Of a stretch of 64,000 nt of DNA, positions 35,101 through 43,456 are shown in pieces; position 1 is the stretch's first letter; every line of letters starts with the position of its first letter. The notes below the pieces were generated by a model. That model ran no database searches. It was not told the DNA's origin and was given only the letters and a program-made list of their open reading frames with translations. The stretch comes from Pseudomonas sivasensis (GTDB lineage: Bacteria > Pseudomonadota > Gammaproteobacteria > Pseudomonadales > Pseudomonadaceae): assembly GCF_013778505.1 (NCBI RefSeq), contig NZ_JAAOWU010000015.1, positions 62,001 through 126,000 of the forward strand, written 5' to 3'. Both the position numbers and the translations under genes were made by a program.

Positions 35101-36168
35101 ATTCATCAAGCTCCCCCGCTGGCCAACGGCAACTATCGCTATTACATCCAGGACAACCAGAAATATTACCAAGTCAAATACGACACCATGGGATGGCGCC
35201 TGCTCGATGCCCGCAGCCGCTTTCGTGCCTATCAGCCCTACCTGCGCCAGAAAACCGAGGGCGGCTGGGAAATTGATCAGGCCAAAGGCGCATTGCTCGG
35301 CGGCAAGGACTCACCTGTACGGCTGGAGGAAGGCATGGAATCCGGTGAGGAGTTTGAGTCGGCCGAATCGGTTAGTTTGAGCAGCGACTACGAGTCAGCC
35401 GAAGAGGGCGTGGTGAGGGCGCACTATTCTGCAACCGAGCTTAGCCAAATGCGCACCCACCGCGGCTACCAGTACAGCCAGAACTACCGGCGCATCTACG
35501 ACCGCGCCAACAACGGCCGATACCCGTTGCGCGACACACTGGGCCGGCCTATGCGAATCCGGCAGATACAGAGCCACGGCAAATCGTTGACCACAGAAGC
35601 CGTCTTCGCCGCCAGCGAATTGCACCCCTACATTCGGTGGCAAGGTTACGAAAATGTGGCCCGCCTGTATGAAGACAAGCTTGAGGTCACCTCCTTCACC
35701 GCAGCTCATCAGAAGTGTGCACAGGAAGCGTCGCTGATTGGCGAGGCCACAGTCGTCACCCGCCGCGCCCTGAAAAAAGGTCAAGCATTGGGCGTCTACG
35801 GTGGAGAACTCTTGCCGCTATACGTCGCCAGAGCAAGGCAGGATCCTTACCTGATGCCGATCAAAAACCTCAGGCCTACTACCCCGCACGCCGTGAATAT
35901 GCAATTGGTGCTCTCGGGAGACAACGCGCTCTCAAGGATAAACACGATTTTCGAGTACGAAGGCGAATTGCCGATCCGGCAGGCGAGCGTGGGCTATAAC
36001 GTTGAGGCCGCGCAATTTCGTATCCAGGCGCAAGTGGACGACAACACACAGGAACAACTGATACTCACGGGTCTGTTCGCCAGCGAGGACATAGCCGCCG
36101 GCGCCGAATTACGCTGGAACTACCAGTACGACGAATCTACCATCCGGGAGCTGTTTCCTCGCCCTTAG
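32173..36168 (+). CDS. Giant toxin-like protein (DUF6543/dermonecrotic-toxin type) with C-terminal SET domain
   Basis: A protein of about 1331 residues. The N-terminal 350 residues resemble the Pseudomonas DUF6543 dermonecrotic-toxin-like region (LPFILYTPDDPSAALRPHAS). A strongly hydrophobic helix (about 398-424) and a second apolar segment (452-472) suggest membrane insertion. A long helical middle follows, then an acidic Ser-rich linker (EEFESAESVSLSSDYESAEE). Residues about 1190-1320 match the SET lysine-methyltransferase fold: GQALGVYGGEL (1203-1213), LSRIN (1253-1257), and AGAELRWNYQYDE with Y1317 and Y1319. The usual RxxNHSC is changed to SRINT, and post-SET cysteines are absent. No signal peptide or secretion gene is adjacent. 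The start is uncertain: GTG 32161 is possible, and neither has a clear ribosome site. Host-protein methylation by an injected effector is inference. Confidence 0.75.
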   Translation: MNTRPTPPPRRPLLTAHHAMIGPQLPSWLRQAPASQLKDFRDCLINSNLARHDLKALLGEIQSPEDFARPRLRAALTAQFFTLIADENAILVREWKNHHLLGLIKTHARTTRQTLLEAALQNFEASEAQEGGMETGTAIYNVTATGEVSSSITGPAFAKFCRNLDLGGQYLAHIFSALEPSSSSASGRTPQEVRRVFRAQVQHAFGVAIHIAYMNRRLTAKQHLQLNSLYRSGSPPDMQCHHLTINEVVLPGVLVIEAPKIGLPFILYTPDDPSAALRPHASLAELKRKLAERLLDENYRAVFERLVPLQHQGSLLDATPEHSGSDNIEMGGRIYTEPAHLNLPVDLTACSADVFLSIAEHTIAQIKSDAQTLAALTANVDVLSRQKRLQGYIDAGKSVLFFAASFIPVVGEVLLVVSAAQLIDTIYEGFSAWSRGDSDEALNDLLDVADNLALAAATAGAIKTAGFTAGLIKVRVRNKGWRLWHSDLTPYRHPDGLPEHLVADSQGLYQHGQQQFLKLDDHAHAVRRTAEGKQWELAHPTDPHAYSPPLLSNQAGGWRHLHETPGEWEDIKLIKRLGPDATQIKQAAVEPILLLSGVDKAALRQIHQEMVRPPPLLLDTLNHFNLEQEINDFDLSRAEGTTLSPHSPQIQFHLLTSLAQWPANRVLKIVDEQQQEVLSHGTGTAETRIDAARFRRGELLHALQEQLPQDEFNALLPPVYIDYFTKVENLARTLEEQAVGQKQRLFTLLTAPNEKLMSQTEKSLHTAAPTLSKRHLEDMQGTLSQSERQQLEGLTTLPNAQRWEAEQYAQTQQATRLGESIFLECLRSRESVPLVLHTLERIPGWPKARLIEVHDVSHGGPLLGRIGTAEVTARDVLIRQGELSALHNDKGAPMPLLGAIERMLPESELSVILQRSGADSLEQALYKTGLSVMNEGPPPIRTRVASAQTSSAVGLPLDPLFSDPSPPLGLTLRADGIHQAPPLANGNYRYYIQDNQKYYQVKYDTMGWRLLDARSRFRAYQPYLRQKTEGGWEIDQAKGALLGGKDSPVRLEEGMESGEEFESAESVSLSSDYESAEEGVVRAHYSATELSQMRTHRGYQYSQNYRRIYDRANNGRYPLRDTLGRPMRIRQIQSHGKSLTTEAVFAASELHPYIRWQGYENVARLYEDKLEVTSFTAAHQKCAQEASLIGEATVVTRRALKKGQALGVYGGELLPLYVARARQDPYLMPIKNLRPTTPHAVNMQLVLSGDNALSRINTIFEYEGELPIRQASVGYNVEAAQFRIQAQVDDNTQEQLILTGLFASEDIAAGAELRWNYQYDESTIRELFPRP

Positions 36169-36173
36169 TACGG

Positions 36174-37568
36174 TTACTCGTCTTCGAAGTTGTAACTGCC
36201 CGGCGCCAGGTTTTCGAAGCGGGTGTATTTGCCGATAAAGGCCAGACGCGTGGTCCCGATCGGGCCGTTACGCTGCTTACCGATGATGATTTCAGCGATG
36301 CCTTTATGCTCGGTTTCCGGGTGATACACCTCGTCCCGGTAAACGAACATGATCACGTCAGCATCCTGCTCGATCGCTCCAGACTCCCGCAAGTCGGAGT
36401 TGATCGGGCGCTTGTTCGGGCGCTGCTCCAGGGAGCGGTTGAGCTGCGACAGGGCAACCACCGGGCAGTTGAATTCTTTGGCCAGGGCTTTCAACGAGCG
36501 AGAAATCTCGGAAATTTCGTTGGTACGGCTGTCGCCGCTGGAGCCTGGGATCTGCATCAATTGCAGGTAGTCGATCATGATCAGGGCGATATCGCCGTGC
36601 TCGCGCACGAGACGTCGGGTGCGCGCGCGCATTTCCGACGGACTGATGCCCGCTGTGTCATCAATAAACAGCTTGCGGTCGTTGAGCAGGTTGACCGCCG
36701 AGGTCAGGCGCGGCCAATCATCATCTTCCAGGCGACCGGCACGCACTTTGGTCTGATCGATGCGGCCCAGGGACGACAACATACGCATGATCAGCGATTC
36801 ACCTGGCATCTCCAGGGAGTAGACCAGTACCGCCTTGTCGCTGCGCAACACAGCGTTTTCCACCAGGTTCATGGCGAAAGTAGTTTTACCCATGGACGGA
36901 CGGCCGGCGACGATGATCAAGTCAGCTGGCTGCAGGCCGCTGGTCATACCATCCAGATCGGTATAGCCGGTGGACAGGCCGGTGATGGCGTTGTCTGTGT
37001 TGAACAGGGTATCGATACGGTCGATGGCTTTGGTCAGCAGGTCGTTGACGCTGACCGGGCCGCCGGTTTTCGGCCGGGCCTCGGCGATCTGAAAGATCTG
37101 CCGTTCGGCTTCGTCAAGAATCTCTTCAGCGGTACGGCCTTCCGGGTTGAAGGCACTGTCGGCGATCTCGGTGGCGATACCGATCAACTGGCGCAACGTG
37201 GCCCGCGCACGAACGATCTGCGCATAGGCCTTGATGTTGGCGACCGATGGCGTGTTCTTCGCCAGCTCACCCAAGTAACCCAGGCCGCCCACTTGGGAGG
37301 TCTGGCCCTCCTTGTCCAATTGCTCGGCCAGGGTCACTACGTCGATCGGCGAGTTCTGGTCGGCCAGCTTGGCGATGGCACGGAAGATCAGGCGGTGGTC
37401 ATGACGGTAGAAATCGCCATCCGAGACTTGATCCAGCACACGTTCCCAGGCGTTGTTGTCCAGCATCAAACCACCGAGCACGGCCTGTTCGGCCTCGATG
37501 GAATGCGGCGGCACCTTCAGGGCAGCGGTTTGCAGATCGTATTGCTCAGGAGCTGAAATATCGTTCAT
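36174..37568 (-). CDS. dnaB: Replicative DNA helicase DnaB
   Basis: A 464-residue hexameric replicative helicase. The N-terminal primase-interacting domain (about 20-125) is followed by a linker and the RecA-like motor. Walker A is GRPSMGKTT (222-230), Walker B is IALIMIDYLQLM, and the arginine-finger region SRSLKALAKEFN...LSQLNRSLEQR is intact. ATG 37568 is preferred over GTG 37574. No intein is present. The 3' end converges on the toxin gene with a 5-bp gap. The ribosomal-protein terminator upstream means dnaB needs its own promoter or read-through. Confidence 0.98.
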   Translation of the reverse strand: MNDISAPEQYDLQTAALKVPPHSIEAEQAVLGGLMLDNNAWERVLDQVSDGDFYRHDHRLIFRAIAKLADQNSPIDVVTLAEQLDKEGQTSQVGGLGYLGELAKNTPSVANIKAYAQIVRARATLRQLIGIATEIADSAFNPEGRTAEEILDEAERQIFQIAEARPKTGGPVSVNDLLTKAIDRIDTLFNTDNAITGLSTGYTDLDGMTSGLQPADLIIVAGRPSMGKTTFAMNLVENAVLRSDKAVLVYSLEMPGESLIMRMLSSLGRIDQTKVRAGRLEDDDWPRLTSAVNLLNDRKLFIDDTAGISPSEMRARTRRLVREHGDIALIMIDYLQLMQIPGSSGDSRTNEISEISRSLKALAKEFNCPVVALSQLNRSLEQRPNKRPINSDLRESGAIEQDADVIMFVYRDEVYHPETEHKGIAEIIIGKQRNGPIGTTRLAFIGKYTRFENLAPGSYNFEDE

Positions 37569-37594
37569 GGCCACTTGGAATTTGGGGTTTGTAG

Positions 37595-37631
37595 AAAAAC
37601 AAAAGGCACGACCTGTAAACAGGATCGTGCC
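37595..37631 (-). terminator. Intrinsic terminator of the rpsF-rpsR-rplI operon
   Basis: On the minus strand GGCACGATCCTGT-TT-ACAGGTCGTGCC forms a stem of about 12 bp with one unpaired base, followed by TTTTGTTTTT. It lies 48 bases after the rplI stop and just before dnaB. Confidence 0.9.
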
Positions 37632-37678
37632 CGATGTTAACCGTCCGGCACACGAGGTGCCAGCCAGTTAGGTGTTGC

Positions 37679-38125
37679 TTAAGCTGCTACCACGACAACG
37701 CGTACGGTGGCTTCAACTTCAGCGTGCAGGTGCACGGCTACGTCGAATTCGCCTACGTTGCGGATGGTGCCGTTCGGCAGACGAACTTCGCTCTTCTGCA
37801 CTTCAACGCCGGAGGCGGTCAGTGCATCAGCGATGTCGTGGGTGCCGATCGAACCGAACAGCTTGCCTTCGTCACCGGCGGTGGCAGTGATAGTCACTTC
37901 CAGCTCAGCCAGTTGGGCAGCGCGAGTTTCGGCCGAAGCTTTTTTGTCTGCTGCTGCTTTTTCCAGCTCAGCACGACGCTCTTCAAACGCAGCCAGGTTG
38001 GCAGCGGTTGCAGCGGTGGCTTTGCCGTATGGCAGCAGGTAGTTACGACCGTAACCGGCCTTAACGTTCACTTTGTCGCCCAGGTTGCCCAGGTTGGCGA
38101 CTTTTTCCAGAAGGATCAGTTGCAT
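37679..38125 (-). CDS. rplI: 50S ribosomal protein L9
   Basis: A 148-residue protein of the large subunit. The N-terminal 23S rRNA-binding domain (MQLILLEKVANLGNLGDKVNVKAGYGRNYLLP pattern, ending near 40) is joined by the long central helix (about 41-75) to the C-terminal domain (SIGTHDIADAL...VRLPNGTIRNVGE). It is the last gene of rpsF-rpsR-(membrane protein)-rplI. Confidence 0.98.
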   Translation of the reverse strand: MQLILLEKVANLGNLGDKVNVKAGYGRNYLLPYGKATAATAANLAAFEERRAELEKAAADKKASAETRAAQLAELEVTITATAGDEGKLFGSIGTHDIADALTASGVEVQKSEVRLPNGTIRNVGEFDVAVHLHAEVEATVRVVVVAA

Positions 38126-38143
38126 GTGAAAATCCTCTAACTT

Positions 38144-39034
38144 TTAACCTTCACCGTTCGCGTTATCGGCGTCTTTCGGCGCAGAACGTCCGCGAAAATC
38201 AATCAGGCTGTCGACAATGGCCAAGACCACGAGTAACGGACCAATCAAGTGCATAAGCGGCAAGACAGTGACGTAAAACCCCACCAGCCAAAAACTGGCC
38301 AATTTTTTCTGCGCAACCAGCCCATGAATCAAGGACAGGCCAGCGAAGAACAGCGGTACACCGCACAACGGCAACAAGATCAAGGTGTGCCAACCGATAA
38401 ACGGAGCGACACACATGACGGCCAGCAGTGACAGCGCAACGCGCTTGGGGATTCGGATTGCGCGAAACTCGCTTCCGAAACCTCCGGGGTTATACAACAA
38501 CGCTTGCCAGTAGCGCCCAAGAATCAGGCACAACACACTAAAGATCTGCACCGAAACCGACGTTGAAATTATCAACAGCGGGACTGTCAACGAAGCGAGA
38601 ACTGCTTTCTGATCCGCCGAGAACTTCTCGTAAGACTCACCCATCACCAGCGGCAAAACGTGTTGAAACGTCTGCGCCAATGACTCGATGAAAGAACCGA
38701 ATACGGTCCCCAGGCTCACTGCACACAACAACCCCACGGCCGTGCTGACCAGCAGCACACGATTCCAGGAATGACCGGCGCGCAAAACCAACGCCAGACT
38801 ACAACTCCCAAACAGCACAAGAAGCGCTGTCGGGTCTTGCAGGAAATGCCAGCTCACCAACACTGACAACAACCCTAGACCCAGGACGCTCAAAGCGTCC
38901 GAACCGCGCCGCAGAAGCACAAGGCAACCTGCAGCAGCACTCAACCAAAACAACATCGGCAACACTGCACATCCAGCCACTACCAGAGTGGCCTGCACAC
39001 GACCGCGCATGATGAACTCAGCTAAGGCGCGCAT
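38144..39034 (-). CDS. DUF2232-type multi-pass membrane protein
   Basis: A 296-residue protein with about eight hydrophobic segments, charged ends and a short acidic C-terminal tail (RGRSAPKDADNANGEG). In pseudomonads an integral membrane protein of this type lies between rpsR and rplI, and the position here is the same. Function is unknown. The spacing (36 bases after rpsR, 18 before rplI) puts it in the ribosomal operon. DUF2232 membership is from resemblance and position. Confidence 0.75.
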   Translation of the reverse strand: MRALAEFIMRGRVQATLVVAGCAVLPMLFWLSAAAGCLVLLRRGSDALSVLGLGLLSVLVSWHFLQDPTALLVLFGSCSLALVLRAGHSWNRVLLVSTAVGLLCAVSLGTVFGSFIESLAQTFQHVLPLVMGESYEKFSADQKAVLASLTVPLLIISTSVSVQIFSVLCLILGRYWQALLYNPGGFGSEFRAIRIPKRVALSLLAVMCVAPFIGWHTLILLPLCGVPLFFAGLSLIHGLVAQKKLASFWLVGFYVTVLPLMHLIGPLLVVLAIVDSLIDFRGRSAPKDADNANGEG

Positions 39035-39070
39035 GCATTCAATCCCTTACTACTTGTCGACTGCCCGGTC

Positions 39071-39301
39071 TCAGCGGCCGTGGCTGTCGGTGTAGGCCAG
39101 CAGGGCCAGGAAGCGGGCGCGCTTGATAGCGGTGGCCAGCTGACGCTGATAACGTGCTTTGGTACCGGTGATACGGCTTGGAACGATTTTGCCGGTCTCG
39201 GATACGTAGGCTTTCAGAGTGTTGAGATCTTTGTAATCGATCTCCTTCACTTCTTCAGCGGTGAAGCGGCAAAACTTACGACGACGGAAGAAACGTGCCA
39301 T
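39071..39301 (-). CDS. rpsR: 30S ribosomal protein S18
   Basis: A 76-residue basic protein. The family core FCRFTAEEVKEIDYKDLNTL and the C-terminal RARFLALLAYTDSHGR are intact. It partners S6 on the small-subunit platform. It follows rpsF by 29 bases. Confidence 0.98.
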   Translation of the reverse strand: MARFFRRRKFCRFTAEEVKEIDYKDLNTLKAYVSETGKIVPSRITGTKARYQRQLATAIKRARFLALLAYTDSHGR

Positions 39302-39330
39302 TTGATAGGCTCCTTAATAAGGTCCGTGGA

Positions 39331-39753
39331 TTACTCGTCAGCGTTATCGCTGCTGTCGCTGTCATCACTATCAGCGCTATCAGCGCCTTCGTGCTCAGGA
39401 CGGTCGCGACGCTCACGGCGCTCACTGCGGTTTTCTTCAGCCTTGAGCATCTCGGATTGGCCGGTAACGGCTTCTTCGCGACGGATGACCAGGTTACGGA
39501 TCACTGCATCGTTGTAGCGGAAGTTGTCTTCCAGCTCGGCCAGGGCCTTGCCAGTGCACTCAACGTTCAGCATCACGTAGTGAGCCTTGTGAACATTGTT
39601 GATTGCGTAGGCCAGTTGACGACGACCCCAATCTTCCAGACGGTGGATTTTGCCGCCGTCTTCTTCGATCAGCTTGGTGTAACGCTCAACCATGCCGCCG
39701 ACTTGCTCGCTTTGATCCGGGTGGACCAAAAAGATGATTTCGTAATGACGCAT
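39331..39753 (-). CDS. rpsF: 30S ribosomal protein S6
   Basis: A 140-residue protein. Residues 1-100 are the S6 ferredoxin-like fold (MRHYEIIFLVHPDQSEQV, ending with FRYNDAVIRNLVIRREEAVT). The tail, about 30 residues, is very acidic (EHEGADSADSDDSDSSDNADE). In relatives RimK adds glutamates to the C-terminus of S6, and this tail carries Asp/Ser rather than the Glu-Glu end. It is the first gene of the operon, with a structured leader and a sigma70 promoter upstream. Confidence 0.98.
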   Translation of the reverse strand: MRHYEIIFLVHPDQSEQVGGMVERYTKLIEEDGGKIHRLEDWGRRQLAYAINNVHKAHYVMLNVECTGKALAELEDNFRYNDAVIRNLVIRREEAVTGQSEMLKAEENRSERRERRDRPEHEGADSADSDDSDSSDNADE

Positions 39754-39823
39754 GAATGCTCCTTACGGGTTGTAGCCTGCCGCTCAAAAACGGTCAGACA
39801 AGGAGTGAATGACACTTATGGAT

Positions 39824-39865
39824 CTTGCCGCAGGGAGGCACATGCGTGCCTGCCGAGTGGGCAAG
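39824..39865 (-). promoter_or_regulatory. Structured leader of rpsF, candidate S6:S18 autoregulatory element
   Basis: The rpsF leader can fold as an outer stem CUUGCC / GGCAAG enclosing an inner stem GGCAC / GUGCC. It lies between the promoter and the rpsF start. An S6:S18-binding leader that represses the operon is known in many bacteria at this place. The match here is structural only. Confidence 0.5.
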
Positions 39866-39872
39866 GGGCGCA

Positions 39873-39901
39873 ATTGTAGAGAAGGGGAAGAACGGGCGCA
39901 A
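39873..39901 (-). promoter_or_regulatory. Sigma70 promoter of the rpsF operon
   Basis: On the minus strand TTGCGC (39896-39901), a 17-base spacer and TACAAT (39873-39878), followed by a GC-rich discriminator (TGCGCCCC) as expected for a growth-rate-controlled ribosomal promoter. Confidence 0.6.
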
Positions 39902-39950
39902 GGTGATTGGTGATTATTTGAACAATCTCCCACACCTCACAAAAACAAAT

Positions 39951-40038
39951 GTGGGAGGGCGCTTGCTCCCGATTGCAGCGGGCCAGTCACAACAGCTGTA
40001 ACTGAACCACTGCTATCGAGGGACAAGCCCCCTCCCAC
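39951..40038. repeat. REPIN between rlmB and rpsF
   Basis: Inverted arms GTGGGAGGGCGCTTGCTCCC and GAGGGACAAGCCCCCTCCCAC, slightly diverged. It fills most of the gap between the two transcription units. Confidence 0.85.
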
Positions 40039-40064
40039 ATTTTGACGCTATATCAGGATCAGAA

Positions 40065-40826
40065 TTACTTCTTCACCTTGGCCTTGATCTGGGCACCACG
40101 CTGACGCTGAGCTTCAAACAGGCACACGCCGGTCGCAACCGACACGTTGAGACTGCTGACGCTGCCTGCCATCGGCAAATGCACCAGATAATCACAATGC
40201 TCACGGGTCAAACGACGCATACCCTTACCTTCAGCCCCCATGATCAGAATGGTCGGTCCAGTGAGGTCCTGGTCATAAATACTGACCTCGGCCTCCCCCG
40301 CCGTACCCACGACCCACAGGCCTCGCTGCTGGAGTTTCTCCAGAGTGCGCGCCAGGTTGGTCACGGCCACCAACGGAATCACTTCCGCCGCGCCGCAGGC
40401 GACCTTGCGCACAACCGGCGTCAGGGTAGCCGACTTGTCTTTAGGCACAATTACTGCCAACGCGCCGGCAGCATCCGCCGAACGCAGGCAGGCGCCAAGG
40501 TTGTGCGGGTCGGTCACGCCGTCCAGCACCAGCAACAGCGGCGCGCCTTCGGTGCGGTCGAGCAGTTCGTCGAGCATGGCTTCGCCCCAGACCTGGCTAG
40601 GACTCACGTCCGCGACCACACCCTGGTGAACGCCTTCGACCCACACGTCCATTTCACGACGCTCGGCCTGGCCGATGGCAACCTTGTTTTGGGTGGCCAA
40701 CTCAACCAGCGCCTGCACGCGAGGCTCGCTGCGACCTTCCGCCAACCACACTTGTTTGACGCGTTTTGGGTGATGACGCAGCAGTGCTTCTACGGCATGG
40801 ACGCCGTAGATTTTTTCCAGACTCAT
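40065..40826 (-). CDS. rlmB: 23S rRNA (guanosine-2'-O-)-methyltransferase RlmB
   Basis: A 253-residue SPOUT-class methyltransferase that methylates G2251 of 23S rRNA. An N-terminal substrate-binding domain (about 1-75, IYGVHAVEALL) is followed by the knotted catalytic domain. Its three SpoU motifs are NLGACLRSADAAG, LIMGAEGKGMRRLTRE and PMAGSVSSLNVSVATGVCLFE. It overlaps rnr by 4 bases, so it is co-expressed with RNase R. Confidence 0.96.
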   Translation of the reverse strand: MSLEKIYGVHAVEALLRHHPKRVKQVWLAEGRSEPRVQALVELATQNKVAIGQAERREMDVWVEGVHQGVVADVSPSQVWGEAMLDELLDRTEGAPLLLVLDGVTDPHNLGACLRSADAAGALAVIVPKDKSATLTPVVRKVACGAAEVIPLVAVTNLARTLEKLQQRGLWVVGTAGEAEVSIYDQDLTGPTILIMGAEGKGMRRLTREHCDYLVHLPMAGSVSSLNVSVATGVCLFEAQRQRGAQIKAKVKK

Positions 40827-43456
40827 GACTTGGCCTTAGGTTTGCGCGACCCGCCGCTTTTCGCGGGGGCCGAACCCGCTTTTGGCGGGCCTTTACGATG
40901 TTTACTGGGTTTGCTCGACGGCTTTTCCGCCCCTTGGGACTTTCCCCCAGACGCCGCTTTACCACCGCTTTTGGCTTCGTTGAGCAACTGCTGCTTCAAC
41001 TCGCGACTCTTGCGCAGCTCGGCGTTTTTCGCCGCTGCGTCACTTGGACGGTAGGCTTCGGGGGCCTTGTCCTTGACGGAGGACCGGCGACCAGCCTTGG
41101 CTGGCGCAGGCTCGGCGGCCGCTGCTTTCGCAGGAGTTCCTTTGCCTTTGGCGGTCGGCGCTGCGGTTTCGACGCCGCGCTTTTTACGACCCGCCGGTTC
41201 GGCTGGCTTGTCTGGCATACCGAAGTCGATCTTGCGCTCGTCAAGGTCGACGCGCATGACCTGCACTTCCACCGTGTCGCCCAGACGGAAGCTGCGACCG
41301 GTGCGCTCGCCCGCCAGGCGGTGATGCACGGGATCGAAGTGGTAGTAATCACCCGGCAAGGCCGTAACGTGCACCAGGCCTTCGACGTAGATGTCGGTCA
41401 GCTCGACGAACAGGCCAAAGCCTGTCACGGCGGTGATTACACCCGGGAAGGTTTCGCCCACGCGGTCTTTCATGAACTCGCACTTGAGCCAGTTCACTAC
41501 GTCGCGCGTGGCTTCGTCGGCGCGGCGTTCGCTCATGGAGCACTGCTCGCCCAGCTGTTCCAGGGCCGCCTCGTCGTACGGATAGATCCGTGCTTTCGGT
41601 ATGGTCATGGCGCCAGCGCGCTTAACGTGCGGGGTGTTCTGCTTGGAATGGATCACGCTGCGGATCGCGCGGTGCGTGAGCAGGTCAGGGTAACGGCGAA
41701 TTGGCGAGGTGAAGTGGGTGTACGCCTCGTAGTTCAAGCCGAAGTGGCCCTGATTGTCGGCGCTGTACACCGCCTGACTCAACGAGCGCAGCATCACGGT
41801 CTGAATCACATGGTAATCCGGACGGTCCTTGATGCTGGCCAGCAATGCCTGGTAGTCCTTCGGCGTCGGACCGTCCTTGCCTTTGTGCAGGGACAGGCCG
41901 AGCTCTCCGAGGAACGCGCGCAGTTTTTCCAGACGCTCCGGCGGAGGACCATCGTGCACGCGGTACAACGCAGGAATCTCATGCTTCTTCAGGAATTCAG
42001 CGGTGGCCACGTTGGCCGCCAGCATGCACTCCTCGATCAGCTTGTGCGCATCGTTACGGGTCGTCGGGGTGATTGCGGCGATCTTGCGCTCGGAACCGAA
42101 GACAATACGGGTTTCCTGGGTTTCAAAATCGATCGCGCCACGCACATGACGAGCACCCAACAGCACCTTGTACAGCGAGTAAAGCTGCTTGAGGTGCGGC
42201 ACGACATGCCCGTACTCACCACGCAAAGCCTTGGCTTCGCTTGTTTTCGGCTGTTCCAGAATGGTACTGACCTTGTTGTAGGTCAGGCGCGCCTGGGAGT
42301 GGATCACCGCTTCGTAGAACTGGTAGTCGGTCATTTCGCCGGTTTTCGAGATAGTCATCTCGCACACCATGGCCAAACGGTCGACTTTCGGGTTCAGGGA
42401 GCACAGCCCGTTGGACAATTGCTCAGGCAGCATCGGGATCACGCGCTCCGGGAAGTACACGGAGTTGCCGCGCACCTGGGCTTCGTTATCCAGTGCAGAA
42501 CCGATCTTCACATAGCTGGACACGTCGGCAATCGCGACGAACAACTTCCAGCCGCCAGAGAACAGACGCAACTTGCCGGGCTTGGCTTCGCAGTAGACCG
42601 CGTCGTCGAAGTCGCGAGCATCTTCGCCGTCGATGGTGACAAACGGCAGATGGCGCAGGTCGATGCGTTTTTCTTTGTCTTTTTCTTCAACTTCAGGCTT
42701 GAGCTTGGCGGCTTCTTTCAGCACAGCTTCAGGCCAGACGTGAGGAATATCGTAGGTGCGCAGCGCGACGTCGATTTCCATCCCCGGCGCCATGTAGTTG
42801 CCGACAACTTCAACGATGTCGCCCTGAGGCTGAAAGCGCGCAGTAGGCCAGTGGGTGATTTTCACCTCAACGAACTGACCGACCTTCGCAGCGCCATTGC
42901 GGCCCGGGGTAATCAGCACTTCCTGCTGGACCTTTGGGTTATCCGGCACAACAAAGCCAATACCGCCTTCTTCGAAGTAACGACCAACGATGGACTCGTG
43001 GGCACGGGACACCACTTCGACGATCACGCCTTCACGGCGACCGCGACGGTCCAGGCCGGAAACGCGCGCCAAGGCACGGTCACCATCGAACACCAAGCGC
43101 ATTTGCGCCGGGCTCATGAACAGGTCGTCACTACCGTCATCCGGGATCAAGAAGCCGAAGCCATCACGGTGACCGGCAATGCGGCCAAGGATCAAGTCGA
43201 GCTTATCCACAGGTGCGTAAGTGCCACGGCGGGTGTAGATCAGTTGAGCGTCGCGCTCCATGGCACGCAATCGGCGGCGCAGGGCTTCAAGCTGGTCTTC
43301 GGTGGTCAGACCGAATTCTTCAACCAACTGCTCGCGGCTAGCAGGCGAACCCCGATCGGCGAGATGCGCCAGGATCAGTTCGCGGCTAGGAATAGGGTTT
43401 TCATATTTTTCCGCTTCACGAGCGGCCTCGGGATCGAGGGACTGCCAATCGGCCAT
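40823..43456 (-). CDS. rnr: Ribonuclease R
   Basis: An 877-residue 3'-5' exoribonuclease. In order: a winged-helix region (about 20-85), two cold-shock domains, the RNB catalytic domain with the Asp cluster in GEDARDFDDAVY, the S1 domain (GETFPGVITAVTGFGLFVEL), and a Lys/Ala/Pro-rich basic tail of about 140 residues that is very low in complexity. It degrades structured RNA and acts with tmRNA in relatives. It overlaps rlmB by 4 bases. Confidence 0.96.
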   Translation of the reverse strand: MADWQSLDPEAAREAEKYENPIPSRELILAHLADRGSPASREQLVEEFGLTTEDQLEALRRRLRAMERDAQLIYTRRGTYAPVDKLDLILGRIAGHRDGFGFLIPDDGSDDLFMSPAQMRLVFDGDRALARVSGLDRRGRREGVIVEVVSRAHESIVGRYFEEGGIGFVVPDNPKVQQEVLITPGRNGAAKVGQFVEVKITHWPTARFQPQGDIVEVVGNYMAPGMEIDVALRTYDIPHVWPEAVLKEAAKLKPEVEEKDKEKRIDLRHLPFVTIDGEDARDFDDAVYCEAKPGKLRLFSGGWKLFVAIADVSSYVKIGSALDNEAQVRGNSVYFPERVIPMLPEQLSNGLCSLNPKVDRLAMVCEMTISKTGEMTDYQFYEAVIHSQARLTYNKVSTILEQPKTSEAKALRGEYGHVVPHLKQLYSLYKVLLGARHVRGAIDFETQETRIVFGSERKIAAITPTTRNDAHKLIEECMLAANVATAEFLKKHEIPALYRVHDGPPPERLEKLRAFLGELGLSLHKGKDGPTPKDYQALLASIKDRPDYHVIQTVMLRSLSQAVYSADNQGHFGLNYEAYTHFTSPIRRYPDLLTHRAIRSVIHSKQNTPHVKRAGAMTIPKARIYPYDEAALEQLGEQCSMSERRADEATRDVVNWLKCEFMKDRVGETFPGVITAVTGFGLFVELTDIYVEGLVHVTALPGDYYHFDPVHHRLAGERTGRSFRLGDTVEVQVMRVDLDERKIDFGMPDKPAEPAGRKKRGVETAAPTAKGKGTPAKAAAAEPAPAKAGRRSSVKDKAPEAYRPSDAAAKNAELRKSRELKQQLLNEAKSGGKAASGGKSQGAEKPSSKPSKHRKGPPKAGSAPAKSGGSRKPKAKS

